A stretch of DNA of 49,096 bases. Source: an uncultured Sphingomonas sp. Its GTDB lineage: Bacteria; Pseudomonadota; Alphaproteobacteria; Sphingomonadales; Sphingomonadaceae. The notes under the pieces are model-generated. The model worked only from the letters and a program-made list of their open reading frames with translations, was not told where the DNA came from and made no database searches. This document shows positions 1 to 8,514 of the stretch, in pieces (position 1 is the stretch's first letter; the number at the start of each line of letters is the position of its first letter). The DNA is taken from positions 1 to 49,096 of the forward strand of contig CAJYIX010000021.1 of assembly GCA_913775315.1 (NCBI GenBank). Reading direction: 5' to 3'. Both the position numbers and the translations under genes were made by a program.

Positions 1-1427
1 AGCCAGCCGATGCCCAGTTCCTCCGGATAGGTGAAGACACGACGCGGCATGCCCTCCAGACCCGACAGGTGCATCGGGAAGAAGGTCAGGTTGATGCCGA
101 CGAACATGATCCAGAAGGCGATCCGCCCCAGCCGGTCGGACAGCTTCTTTCCCGTGATCAGCGGCCAGTAATAATAGAGCCCGCCGAACAGCGGCAGCAG
201 CGTGCCGCCGATCAGGACATAATGAAGGTGCGCGACGATGAAATAGGTGTCGTGCGCCTGCCAGTCGAACGGGGCCACCGCAACCATCACCCCGGTCAGG
301 CCGCCAATGACGAACACCGCCAGGCTGCCGGACGCATAGAGCAGCGGCGTCGACCACTTCACCTTGCCCGCCCAGAGGGTGGCGATGAAGGCGAAGATTT
401 GAACCCCGGTCGGGATGGCGACGGCTTCTGAGGCGGCAGAGAAGAAGGCCAGGCTGATCTTGGGCAGGCCGGTCGCGAACATGTGGTGGACCCACAGCCC
501 GAACGAAAGGAAGGCGGTGCCGACGGCGGCCAGCACGATCCACGGATAGCCCAGAAGATGCCGCTGCGCGAAGGTCGGGATCATCATTGCGAACAGCGCG
601 ATGGAGGGCAGGAAGACGATATAGACTTCCGGGTGGCCGAAAATCCAAAACAGGTGCTGCCACAGCAGCGGATCGCCGCCCCGTGCCGCGTCGAAGAAGG
701 GCCAGTTGAGCAGCCGCTCCATCTCGAACAACAGGTCGCCCGCGATCAACGGCGGAAAGGCGAACAGGATCATCACCGCCACGACCAGGATGTACCAGGC
801 ATAGAGCGGCATCAGGTTCAGCCGCATGCCCGGAGGACGGCATTTCAGCACGCCGACGATCAGCTCGACCGCGGCGGCGACCGATGACACCTCGATGAAG
901 GACAGGCCCAGCATCCAAATGTCCGCGCCCAGCCCCGACAGGTCGGTGCGGGTGGTCAGCGGCGGATACATGAACCAGCCCCCATCGGGCGCGGCGTTGA
1001 AGAAGATAGAGCCGCCGACGAACACGCCGCCGATCAGGAAGCTCCAGTAACCAAAGGCCGACAGGCGCGGAAAGGGCAGGTCGCGCGCGCCCAAAAGCTG
1101 GGGCAGCAGGATGATCGACACCGCCTCGAACATGGGCACGGCGAAGAGGAACATCATCATCGAGCCGTGCAGCGTGAACAGCTGGTTGAACGTGTTCGCG
1201 CTGACCAGGTCGTTGTCGGCCACGGCGAGCTGCGTGCGCATAATCATCGCCAGCACGCCGGCGAATAGCATGAAGCCAAAAGCGGTCAGCGTGTACCACA
1301 CGCCCACGCGGTCGTTGTTAGTGTCCGTCCAGCGAAGGAACAGCCCGGACGGCGGCTTCCACACTTCGCGGAGTCTTGCTTCCTGCGCGGCGCGGAGTTC
1401 GGGATCGTCCTGCGCGTGGAGGCTCAT
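1..1427 (-). CDS. ctaD: Cytochrome c oxidase subunit I, caa3-type (3' end outside window)
   Basis: Catalytic haem-copper subunit of a proton-pumping terminal oxidase in the inner membrane. It reads open from ATG at 1427 to the window edge (about 475 residues), so the C-terminus is missing and a fused subunit III cannot be excluded. Visible ligands: His87 (haem a, in FTLHGSMMMF), His265 and Tyr269 (CuB and cross-linked Tyr, in FGHPEVY), His314-His315 (CuB), His400 (haem a3) and His402 (haem a, in AHLHYVL). The GHPEV glutamate (Glu267) and Asp116 (RDLPFPRL) fit a D-channel of the A1 class. The position that is lysine in the classical K-channel motif PTGIK reads glutamine here (IPTGVQIF, Gln343). 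The start overlaps the subunit II stop (ATGA), indicating translational coupling. Confidence 0.97.
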   Translation of the reverse strand, partial: MSLHAQDDPELRAAQEARLREVWKPPSGLFLRWTDTNNDRVGVWYTLTAFGFMLFAGVLAMIMRTQLAVADNDLVSANTFNQLFTLHGSMMMFLFAVPMFEAVSIILLPQLLGARDLPFPRLSAFGYWSFLIGGVFVGGSIFFNAAPDGGWFMYPPLTTRTDLSGLGADIWMLGLSFIEVSSVAAAVELIVGVLKCRPPGMRLNLMPLYAWYILVVAVMILFAFPPLIAGDLLFEMERLLNWPFFDAARGGDPLLWQHLFWIFGHPEVYIVFLPSIALFAMMIPTFAQRHLLGYPWIVLAAVGTAFLSFGLWVHHMFATGLPKISLAFFSAASEAVAIPTGVQIFAFIATLWAGKVKWSTPLLYASGSLAVFVIGGLTGVMVAVAPFDWQAHDTYFIVAHLHYVLIGGTLLPLFGGLYYYWPLITGKKLSDRLGRIAFWIMFVGINLTFFPMHLSGLEGMPRRVFTYPEELGIGW

Positions 1428-2389
1428 TTCAGGCCCTTCAGATAGACGGCGATGGCTCGGGCCTCTTGGTTCGACAATTGCGGATAGGCGGGCATGCGGA
1501 CGCCGGGCTTGGCCTCCTGCGGCGCGCGGATGAATTGGGCGGTGCGCTCGACCGTGGGCGGCAGGATGCCGGCGCCCAATGTCAGGCGCTCGCCATAGCG
1601 GCTGAGATCGGGGCCAATCCGGGCGGTATGCTCGGTCCCACGGATCGCGTGGCACCCGCCGCAGCCATTGGCGGCGAAAAGCCGGGCGCCTTGGCCCTGC
1701 CCCGCCCCGGCGGCGGGCCGTGCCTGACCGGCGAGCCAGGCGTCGAACGCAGCCGGTTCTATCGCGATCACGTCGAACGCCATCAGTGCGTGGCTGAGCC
1801 CGCAGAACTCCGTACAGACGCCGCGATATCGCCCCGCCTTGTCCGCGCGGACGATCAGGCTGTTGGTGCGTCCGGGGATCATATCCATCTTGCCGGCCAG
1901 GCCCGGGATCCAGAAGCTATGGATCACGTCGCGCCCGGTCAGCTCGAACGCCACGGTGCGCCCGACCGGCACGCGGACCTCGTTGGCGGAGACGAGCACG
2001 CCGCCGCCGGGCCGCTCATAGCCGACCCGCCACCAGAACTGCTCGCCCTCGACATGGATCGTGAGGTCGCCCGGCCCCGTCACGCGCGGGCGCATCGCGG
2101 GCAGCGCGAAGATCAGGATGACGGTCAGGATGATCGTCGGGCCGATCCCGCCGAGCCAGAGGACGAGGCGCATCCCCTGCTTGTGGGTCAGCTGTCCCTC
2201 GGGCGCGCGCACCGCCCGCCAGTAGACGCCGATCATGATGGCGATGATGACCGCGGCGCCCGCAACCAGCGCGATCGTGATCGTGCGGATCTGCCCCGCC
2301 TCGGCGCCGAATGTCGCGAGCGCGGATTGGTGGCGATTACATGCAGATAGCAGCGCTGATGCGGCCAGACTCGCCCCCATTCGCCGCAT
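1424..2389 (-). CDS. ctaC: Cytochrome c oxidase subunit II with fused cytochrome c domain (lipoprotein)
   Basis: Accepts electrons from cytochrome c and passes them through CuA to subunit I. The 321-residue protein begins with a lipoprotein signal (LLSAC, lipidation at Cys17) and has two membrane helices (about 36-57 and 75-98). In the periplasmic cupredoxin domain the CuA ligands are His157, Cys192, Glu194, Cys196, His200 and Met203 (VCTEFCGLSHALM). A C-terminal class I cytochrome c domain follows, with CGGCH at 243-247 and probable axial Met299. The lipid anchor plus fused cytochrome makes this a caa3-type oxidase rather than the plain aa3 enzyme. Start at 2389; Met4 (2380) is an alternative. 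It is the first gene of the minus-strand operon and is divergent from the DedA gene. Confidence 0.96.
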   Translation of the reverse strand: MRRMGASLAASALLSACNRHQSALATFGAEAGQIRTITIALVAGAAVIIAIMIGVYWRAVRAPEGQLTHKQGMRLVLWLGGIGPTIILTVILIFALPAMRPRVTGPGDLTIHVEGEQFWWRVGYERPGGGVLVSANEVRVPVGRTVAFELTGRDVIHSFWIPGLAGKMDMIPGRTNSLIVRADKAGRYRGVCTEFCGLSHALMAFDVIAIEPAAFDAWLAGQARPAAGAGQGQGARLFAANGCGGCHAIRGTEHTARIGPDLSRYGERLTLGAGILPPTVERTAQFIRAPQEAKPGVRMPAYPQLSNQEARAIAVYLKGLK

Positions 2390-2480
2390 CCGCCCGTCGT
2401 CCCCCTTTATTGGCCCCGACGACGGAAACCTTCAGTCGCTGAACGGTTCCCCAATTTCTGAGGCTCGGAACGGAGACGGC

Positions 2481-3086
2481 ATGACCGACTGGATCACCAA
2501 CCTGATCGAAAGCACCGGCTATGTCGGGATCATGCTGCTCATGTTCCTCGAAAACCTGTTCCCGCCGCTCCCGTCGGAGGTCATCATGCCGATGGCGGGC
2601 TTCACCGCCAGCCGCGGCGAGATCAGCATCGTCGGCGTCATCGTCGCCGGGACCACCGGAACCGTTCTCGGCGCGCTGTTCTGGTACGGCGTCGCGCGGT
2701 GGCTGGGCGAGGAGCGGCTGAAGAGCTGGGCCGGCCGCCATGGCCGCTGGATCACGCTTCACCCGCGCGAGATCGATCGTATCGACGACTGGTTCGACCG
2801 CCACAGCCGCTGGGCGGTGCCTATCGGTCACCTTGTCCCCGGCATCCGCACGCTGATTTCCATCCCGGCAGGTCTGTTCGGGATGCGGCCGCTGCCGTTC
2901 GTGCTGCTCACTGCGCTCGGCTCGGGCGCGTGGACCGCGGCGCTGGGCGCCGCCGGCTACATTCTCGGCGCGAAGTTCGACAGCGTCGAGCGCTGGATGG
3001 GCCCGGTCAGCACCGCGATCATGGCCGGGATCGCGCTCTACTACATCTACCGCGTCGTGACCTTTCGCCGCAGCGAGGCGGCTTAG
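2481..3086 (+). CDS. DedA family inner-membrane protein
   Basis: A 201-residue polytopic membrane protein of the DedA/VTT (SNARE-associated) family. Members act in membrane lipid or undecaprenyl-phosphate recycling and envelope homeostasis; the substrate of this one is not known. Family signatures are the N-terminal re-entrant loop with acidic residues (ENLFPPLPSEVIMPMAGF) and the conserved arginine in PGIRTLISIPAG, followed by C-terminal helices. The start at 2481 gives the usual family length; extending upstream would run into the region divergent to the oxidase genes. Its stop overlaps the stop of the convergent aspartate kinase gene inside a perfect 9-bp hairpin. Confidence 0.92.
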   Translation: MTDWITNLIESTGYVGIMLLMFLENLFPPLPSEVIMPMAGFTASRGEISIVGVIVAGTTGTVLGALFWYGVARWLGEERLKSWAGRHGRWITLHPREIDRIDDWFDRHSRWAVPIGHLVPGIRTLISIPAGLFGMRPLPFVLLTALGSGAWTAALGAAGYILGAKFDSVERWMGPVSTAIMAGIALYYIYRVVTFRRSEAA

Positions 3087-3095
3087 GCCGCCTCG
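3074..3095. terminator. Hairpin over the convergent stops of the DedA gene and lysC
   Basis: CGAGGCGGC (3074-3082), loop TTAG, GCCGCCTCG (3087-3095): a perfect 9-bp stem whose loop lies at the overlapping stop codons of the two convergent genes. There is no T-tract on either side, so it may only block read-through or protect 3' ends. Part of the pairing comes from the Glu-Ala-Ala codons that end both proteins. Confidence 0.5.
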
Positions 3096-4342
3096 GGCTC
3101 TTCCGCCGCGTCCAGCCCATAGGCCGTGTGGAGCACGCGCACCGCGAGCTCGGTATAGTCCTCTTCGATCAGCACGCTCACCTTGATCTCGCTGGTCGTG
3201 ATCGCAAGGATGTTGATGCCGCGCGCGCCGAGCGTCGCGAACATCGTCGCGGCGACACCCGCATGGCTGCGCATGCCGACGCCGACCACGGTGATCTTCG
3301 CGATCCGCGTGTCGTGGATGAGCTTGGTATAGCCGATCTCGCCCCGCGCCTTTTCGAGCAGGTCAATCGCACGCGCCAGGTCAGCCTTCGGCACCGTGAA
3401 CGTAACGTCGGTCGATCCGGTGGCGTGGGCGATGTTCTGGACGATCATGTCGACGTTGATGCCGCCGGCCGCGAGCGGGCCGAAGATCGCCGCGACCGCG
3501 CCGGGGCGGTCGGGCACCTCGACGAGCGTCACCTTCGCCTCGTTCTTGTCGTGCGCGATGCCGGTGATGAGCTGGCGTTCCATGTCGTCGATCTCCTCCT
3601 CGCCCACGATCAGCGTGCCGGGGCGCACCACACCGTCCTCTCCCACAAAGGAGGAGAGGACCTGCACGCGCACCCCTTCCTTCATGGCGAGCCCGACCGA
3701 GCGCGTCTGGAGCACCTTTGCCCCGACGCTCGCAAGCTCGAGCATTTCCTCGTACGTGACCTTCTGAAGCTTGCGCGCGCGCGGCACGATGCGCGGGTCG
3801 GTCGTGTAGACGCCGTCGACATCGGTATAGATGTCGCAGCGATCCGCCTTCATCGCCGCCGCCATCGCTACCGCCGAGGTGTCGGAGCCACCGCGCCCCA
3901 GCGTCGTCACGCGATTGCCCTCGGTCGCACCCTGGAAGCCGGGAATCACCGCGACCTCGCCCGCCGCCAGGCTCCGGTCGAGATCGGTCGTGTCGATATC
4001 CTCGATCCGGGCGGAGGCATGAACGTCGCTCGTCTTGATCGGCAACTGCCAGCCGAGCCAGCTTCGCGCCGGCACGCCCGCCGCCTGTAGCGCGATGGCG
4101 AGCAGCCCGCTCGTCACTTGCTCGCCCGACGACACCACCACGTCATATTCCCGCGGATCGTAAAGCGAGGACGCTTCGCGGCAAAAGCCCACCAGCCGGT
4201 CGGTGTCGCCCGCCATGGCGGAAACGACGACGGCGACCTGATTGCCCGCTTCCCATTCGCGCTTCACCAGCTTCGCGACAGTCCGGATACGCTCGATGCC
4301 CGCCATCGAGGTGCCGCCGAACTTCATCACGATGCGCGCCAT
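3083..4342 (-). CDS. lysC: Aspartate kinase
   Basis: Phosphorylates L-aspartate as the first step of the lysine/threonine/methionine/diaminopimelate pathway in the cytosol. The protein is 419 residues, the usual size for monofunctional aspartokinases. It starts with the nucleotide-binding KFGGTSMAG, has the amino-acid-kinase loop GRGGSDTSAVAMAAA, and the TDVDGVYTTDPRIVP segment. Two C-terminal ACT domains (about residues 265-340 and 345-410) predict allosteric feedback by lysine and/or threonine. The upstream ribosome-binding site is a run of purines (AAGGGGGGAA). It is divergent from ubiG, 52 bases apart, and convergent with the DedA gene. Confidence 0.97.
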   Translation of the reverse strand: MARIVMKFGGTSMAGIERIRTVAKLVKREWEAGNQVAVVVSAMAGDTDRLVGFCREASSLYDPREYDVVVSSGEQVTSGLLAIALQAAGVPARSWLGWQLPIKTSDVHASARIEDIDTTDLDRSLAAGEVAVIPGFQGATEGNRVTTLGRGGSDTSAVAMAAAMKADRCDIYTDVDGVYTTDPRIVPRARKLQKVTYEEMLELASVGAKVLQTRSVGLAMKEGVRVQVLSSFVGEDGVVRPGTLIVGEEEIDDMERQLITGIAHDKNEAKVTLVEVPDRPGAVAAIFGPLAAGGINVDMIVQNIAHATGSTDVTFTVPKADLARAIDLLEKARGEIGYTKLIHDTRIAKITVVGVGMRSHAGVAATMFATLGARGINILAITTSEIKVSVLIEEDYTELAVRVLHTAYGLDAAEEPEAA

Positions 4343-4394
4343 GGTGCCTTATTCCCCCCTTGGGTCCGCTGGGGGCGGCTGATAGGGGGAGCGC

Positions 4395-5120
4395 ATGGCA
4401 AAGGCAACGACGATCGACCCCGGCGAGGCAGCGCACTTCGGCAGGATGGCCGCCGAATGGTGGGACCCGCGCGGCAGTTCGGCGATGCTCCATCGGCTGA
4501 ACCCCGTGCGCCTGCGCTACGTCCGTGAGGCGATTGACCGCCACTGGGACGGCGATTCGGCCAGCTTCACGCCGCTCGAGGGCAAGACCGCGCTCGACGT
4601 CGGCTGCGGCGCGGGACTGTTGGCCGAGCCGCTGGCGCGGATGGGCGCGGCGGTGACGGGCATCGACGCCGCGCCCGAAAACGCCGCCGTCGCCGCGGCG
4701 CATGCCGAGGAAGCCGGGCTCGACATTCGCTATCTCGCCGGCGAACTGGAGGGGCTTCAGGGCGAACGCTACGACCTCGTCACCGCGATGGAGGTGGTCG
4801 AGCATGTGACCGATCCGGCGGGTTTCATCGCCGGCCTCGCCGCCGCACTCGCGCCCGGCGGGCTGCTGGTCATGTCGACGCCCAATCGGACGCCGCTGTC
4901 GAAGCTGGCGCTGGTCGGGGTGGCGGAAATGACCGGCATGATCCCGCGCGGCACCCATGACTGGGACAAGTTCCTGACGCCCGAGGAACTGACCGCGCAT
5001 CTTAAGGCGGCGGGCCTCACCGTCACCGACGTCACCGGCCTCGCCTTCTCCCCCGCCCGCGGATTCACGCTGGGCGAGGATCGCAAGCTCAACTATCTGC
5101 TGAGCGCGCGCGCCGCGTAA
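4395..5120 (+). CDS. ubiG: Bifunctional ubiquinone O-methyltransferase UbiG
   Basis: SAM-dependent O-methyltransferase that acts twice in ubiquinone synthesis, including the last step from 3-demethylubiquinone. The 241-residue protein has the motif I SAM-binding loop ALDVGCGAGLLAEPLA, the acidic motif ending in TGID, and the MEVVEHV segment typical of UbiG. The N-terminal HFGRMAAEWWDPRGSSAMLH is the characteristic UbiG entry region. Start at 4395 is supported by GGGGGAG seven bases upstream. Assignment to UbiG rather than a generic methyltransferase is strong. Confidence 0.95.
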   Translation: MAKATTIDPGEAAHFGRMAAEWWDPRGSSAMLHRLNPVRLRYVREAIDRHWDGDSASFTPLEGKTALDVGCGAGLLAEPLARMGAAVTGIDAAPENAAVAAAHAEEAGLDIRYLAGELEGLQGERYDLVTAMEVVEHVTDPAGFIAGLAAALAPGGLLVMSTPNRTPLSKLALVGVAEMTGMIPRGTHDWDKFLTPEELTAHLKAAGLTVTDVTGLAFSPARGFTLGEDRKLNYLLSARAA

Positions 5121-5123
5121 GGC

Positions 5124-5495
5124 TCAGAACAGCCGGCCGCCGTTTGGCACTGGCTTCGATGGCGCGACGAGCACGACGCGCCCCTCCGCATCGGGAAAGC
5201 CGAGCGTCAGCACCTCCGACATCATCGGCCCGATCTGGCGCGGCGGAAAATTGACGACGGCGGCCACCTGTCGCCCGACCACGTCCTCGATCGCATAGTG
5301 ATCGGTGATCTGCGCCGACGACCGCTTGGTGCCGATCGTCGGGCCGAAGTCGATCGTCAGCTTGAACGCGGGCTTTCGCGCTTCCGGGAAAGGTTCGGCG
5401 GCGACGATCGTACCGACGCGGATATCGACAGCGAGGAAGTCGTCCAAGCCTATCGTCGGCGCGGGCGGGGCGGCGGGGTCGTGGTTCAGGTGCAT
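5124..5495 (-). CDS. csaA: CsaA-type tRNA-binding protein
   Basis: A 123-residue stand-alone OB-fold tRNA-binding domain of the CsaA/EMAP-II class. CsaA proteins are dimeric and bind tRNA; a secretion chaperone-like role was proposed in Bacillus. The core runs from FLAVDIRVGTIVAAEPFPEA through KRSSAQITDHY and VVGRQVAAVVNFPPRQIGPM to the C-terminal VLVAPSKPVPNGGRLF, which is typical of CsaA. A strong ribosome-binding site (GGGGGG) lies five bases before the ATG. It is convergent with ubiG, with three bases between the stops. It is not a fragment of a methionyl-tRNA synthetase: no catalytic domain is encoded nearby. Confidence 0.9.
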   Translation of the reverse strand: MHLNHDPAAPPAPTIGLDDFLAVDIRVGTIVAAEPFPEARKPAFKLTIDFGPTIGTKRSSAQITDHYAIEDVVGRQVAAVVNFPPRQIGPMMSEVLTLGFPDAEGRVVLVAPSKPVPNGGRLF

Positions 5496-5534
5496 GGCAG
5501 CCCCCCTACCCCACGCCCCCGCCGGCCGTCACCC

Positions 5535-6698
5535 TCAACGCGCCGCGGTGTCCGTTCCGTCGGGCACGCGGTACATCGTCATCTGCATCGCCGAACAGGC
5601 ATAGGTCGCGCCATTGGTCAGCGGCGGCGCCTTCATCGCCGGGGCCAGTGCCGGCTGGAGCGCCGCCAGCGTCGCGCGCGCATCGCCCTCGTTTCGCGAC
5701 CACGCCATCGCCGGGCCATGCTCGCCGCCCGGCATCGCCGTCATCGTATAGGGCGCAAACTCGCCCAGATAGGCGACCTCCCCCGCCGCGACTGAGAAAC
5801 GCGGCGCGCCGAGGCAGAAGCTGTTGGTGATCGCAACCGCCCCCGGCGCCGCCCCCGCGACGACATAATCACCCGGCGTCACGCGGATCAGGTGGTATTC
5901 AAGCGGCAGCTTCTTGTCCGCGCTCTTCACGGTAAGCCCGTAGCTGGTCTTGTCGCCGGTCTTCTTCCAGTCGCGCGGACGATAGGCGAGGTCGCTTCCC
6001 GCCGCATCATAACGCGCGATCGCGACCGAGGCGGACTTGCCCGCACTTTCGTCGTCGGGGCGGCGAAACCCGACAAGGATCGCCGCCTCGCCGGGCTCCA
6101 GCGTGACGGGGATCTTCGGATCGACCTTCTTGCCCGTTACCAGCCCGCCGGGCGCGGCAATCGCCACCGGCTTGCGCAGGCCATAGGGCGCGGGTTCGGC
6201 GAAGCCGTTGTGCCAGACCGCGGTCTTGCCCTGCACCTCGGTCGCTCCGACGATGCCGTTGAAATAGGCGCTGCGATCGGCATCGTTCATCGCGCCCACC
6301 CGCGCCGCCTCGGCATCGCTCACTTCGACCAGCCGCCAGCCGCGCGCCAACAGGCATTCGCGCCGGTTCTCCCGCCGCTGCTGCCCCTGCGCGATCGCGC
6401 CGCCGATCAGCCCGCCGATGCCGCCCGCCAGCCCCGCCGCGACGGGCGAGATCATCGCCGGGTTGTAGAACATCGGCACGCTGCCCGAGGGGGTGCGCGA
6501 TCCGCGCGCGATCAGCCGGCACGCCTGCCACGCCGCATCGTAATCGGCGCGCGTCGCCCCCGGCCGGTTGTAGAAACGGCTGTCCTTCAGGTCGCGCGCG
6601 GCGTCGGCGGCGATCTCCTCGGGCGTGTCCTCCGGCGGCTTCGGCGCAGGCGTGGTCTGGCCCGCGACAAGCGCGAGCGCGGCAAGCGAAGCGAACAT
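5535..6698 (-). CDS. Exported protein of unknown function with a glycine-zipper segment
   Basis: Not recognised. The 387-residue protein starts with a short Sec-type signal (MFASLAALALVAG) and then a Pro/Glu-rich linker. A conserved-looking segment ACRLIARG...YNPAM precedes a glycine-zipper hydrophobic stretch (about residues 80-105, AAGLAGGIGGLIGGAIAQG) that could insert in a membrane. The rest is predicted beta-rich, with two cysteines near the C-terminus. Start at 6698 is chosen because GGGGGAGG lies upstream at good distance; a Met eight codons earlier would spoil the signal peptide. It lies downstream of the TPR/hydroxylase gene on the same strand, 75 bases apart. Confidence 0.75.
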   Translation of the reverse strand: MFASLAALALVAGQTTPAPKPPEDTPEEIAADAARDLKDSRFYNRPGATRADYDAAWQACRLIARGSRTPSGSVPMFYNPAMISPVAAGLAGGIGGLIGGAIAQGQQRRENRRECLLARGWRLVEVSDAEAARVGAMNDADRSAYFNGIVGATEVQGKTAVWHNGFAEPAPYGLRKPVAIAAPGGLVTGKKVDPKIPVTLEPGEAAILVGFRRPDDESAGKSASVAIARYDAAGSDLAYRPRDWKKTGDKTSYGLTVKSADKKLPLEYHLIRVTPGDYVVAGAAPGAVAITNSFCLGAPRFSVAAGEVAYLGEFAPYTMTAMPGGEHGPAMAWSRNEGDARATLAALQPALAPAMKAPPLTNGATYACSAMQMTMYRVPDGTDTAAR

Positions 6699-6772
6699 CG
6701 ACGACCTCCCCCTTTGCCGCACGGTGCGGCAACGACAGGGCTAAATCGCCGAAATGCCGCTTGCAAGCCGCC

Positions 6773-8074
6773 TCAATCGGCGACCGCCGCCACCGCCGCG
6801 GGGTCGAAACCGCTGGCATCGGCGACATCGAAATAGCGCGTCAGCAGCGTCCGCTCGATCTCGGTCAGATGCGGGTTCCAGGCGTCGAGGATCAGGATCA
6901 CGCGCGGCTGGTCACTGTCGTTCCACGCCTCATGCTCGATCGTGTCGTCAAAGGCGAAGGCCTCGCCCTCCCGCCACTCGCGCGTCTCGCCGCCGACCCG
7001 GAACCCGCAGCCGGGGGGCACGATCAGCGGCAGGTGGATGATGGCGCGCGCATTGCTGACCCCGGTATGCGCGGGCAGCCGCGTATGCGGGCGCAGGATC
7101 GAGAAGAAGACGTTGGGCGTCCGCCGCCCCATCTGGGCGAGCGGCACGATCGATTCGAGCGCGGCGACCGTCGCGGGACAGCGGCGGCAATGCGCATCGT
7201 CCCGCTCGCCGAACCGCCACAGGTGAAACGCGCTCCAATCCATCGACCGGTCGAGCGGCGACCATTTGCTCTGCGGCGCGCCCCGCTCCATCGCGACATA
7301 GGGCTCGACCCCCTCCACCCCGTCCCGCAAGAGCGCCTCCGCCTCCTCGCGGATCGCGGGCGCCTGTGCCTCCAGCGCGGGCATCCAGGGGAAGTGCTGG
7401 CGATCGAAGAACTCGTCGGCGGGCAGGAACGGGAAGTGAAGCCCGTGGCACTCGTTCTGATAAATCTGGCGGCGGCCGAACATGCGATCAATGCACGCAT
7501 CGAACCGGCGCCGGTCCCGCCGGTCGAGCGGATCGCGAAGGCTGGCGATCCCGCTCTCGATCGAACTGGCGAGCCGCCCGCCCTCGCTCGCCACATAGTC
7601 GCGGGCGTGGTCGAGCACGCGCTGGAACGCGGGCGCCGGGTCGGTGATGCCGCGCGACACCTCCAGCACCTGCGACCAGCGCAGCATCGCGAGCGGCGCC
7701 TCGCCCCGCCGCTCGTGCAGTTCGGCCAGCCGGATGCTGGCGCCGAGGTGATGCGGGTTGAGGTCGAGCGCCCGGCGCAGCGCATCACGCTCCCCATCAT
7801 CGCGGCCGAGGCGGCGGCGGGCGGTCGCAACGTTCATCCACAATTCGGGCGCGTTCGCATCGCTGCGCGCCGCGCGCTCGAACAGCGACTCGGCCTCGCC
7901 CGCCCGGTCGCTTTCGAGCGCGATCATGCCGAGCGCGTTGAGCGCCAGCGGCTCCTCTGGCGAGCGCGCCAGCACCGCCTCGAACTCACGCACCGCCCCC
8001 GCGACGTCCCCGCGGCTCAGCGTGCCGCGAGCCTGTTGAAGTTGTTGCGCAATCGCCGCCGCTGCCCCGTCCAT
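6773..8074 (-). CDS. TPR-containing aspartyl/asparaginyl beta-hydroxylase
   Basis: A 433-residue predicted Fe(II)/2-oxoglutarate dioxygenase. Residues 1-140 are alpha-helical tetratricopeptide-like repeats (ALNALGMIALESDRAGEAE; LWMNVATARRRLGRDDGE). Residues about 200-410 match the aspartyl/asparaginyl beta-hydroxylase domain: probable iron ligands His336 (PAHTGVSNAR) and His381 (DTIEHEAWN), with Arg391 a candidate 2-oxoglutarate ligand. The family hydroxylates Asp/Asn side chains of proteins or peptides; the substrate here is unknown. There is no signal peptide, so it is cytosolic. Neighbours are a sulfotransferase-like gene and a TonB receptor, a grouping that suggests peptide or envelope-component modification (inference). 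Confidence 0.85.
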   Translation of the reverse strand: MDGAAAAIAQQLQQARGTLSRGDVAGAVREFEAVLARSPEEPLALNALGMIALESDRAGEAESLFERAARSDANAPELWMNVATARRRLGRDDGERDALRRALDLNPHHLGASIRLAELHERRGEAPLAMLRWSQVLEVSRGITDPAPAFQRVLDHARDYVASEGGRLASSIESGIASLRDPLDRRDRRRFDACIDRMFGRRQIYQNECHGLHFPFLPADEFFDRQHFPWMPALEAQAPAIREEAEALLRDGVEGVEPYVAMERGAPQSKWSPLDRSMDWSAFHLWRFGERDDAHCRRCPATVAALESIVPLAQMGRRTPNVFFSILRPHTRLPAHTGVSNARAIIHLPLIVPPGCGFRVGGETREWREGEAFAFDDTIEHEAWNDSDQPRVILILDAWNPHLTEIERTLLTRYFDVADASGFDPAAVAAVAD

Positions 8075-8153
8075 CTAACCGAGGTTAGCGACGGCAGGCT
8101 TGCCGACAACCACCCCAAAGTATTGGTGGACAAGGCGGCAAGCAGCGACCCCG

Positions 8154-8405
8154 TCACGGGCCGCCGGCGGGGCGGCCCATCTGGTTGTCCTGGATATATT
8201 GCGCGTTATTGCGGGCTGCTTCGGCAATCCGCGTCCATTCGGCGCGGGTGAAGCATTGCCGCGTCTTCTTGACCAGCGAGCCGGTCTCCAGCGTCTTGCG
8301 GCAGATCTTCTTTTCCGGGTCCGGTTGCGCCGCCGGCGTCTGCGCGATCGCGGCCGTCCCCATCCCCAGCGCGGCGAGCGCCGCCATCGTCTTCAAACCA
8401 CGCAT
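8154..8405 (-). CDS. Small exported protein of unknown function
   Basis: Not recognised. The 83-residue product has a clear Sec signal (LKTMAALAALGMGTAAIAQ, cleavage after AIAQ), then a basic body with two cysteines (KKICRKTLETGSLVKKTRQCF) that could form a disulfide, and a polar C-terminus. This pattern is common in small sphingomonad periplasmic proteins. Start at 8405 is chosen because GGAGG lies upstream at normal distance and the signal peptide begins there; a longer open frame upstream is arginine-rich and unlikely to be translated. Confidence 0.7.
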   Translation of the reverse strand: MRGLKTMAALAALGMGTAAIAQTPAAQPDPEKKICRKTLETGSLVKKTRQCFTRAEWTRIAEAARNNAQYIQDNQMGRPAGGP

Positions 8406-8514
8406 TATCCTTGCCTCCCAAGCACTACGCCTTGGCAAGAGGCTACCCGAACCCGACGGCGATACAAGAGCCGACGGCTTGCGTCGGCGGCGGCGACGGC
8501 GCAGCAGATGGCGC

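Noticed and set aside
2699-4090. Long plus-strand frame over the DedA and aspartate kinase genes
   Set aside because: Shadow of two well-supported genes; composition is not protein-like.
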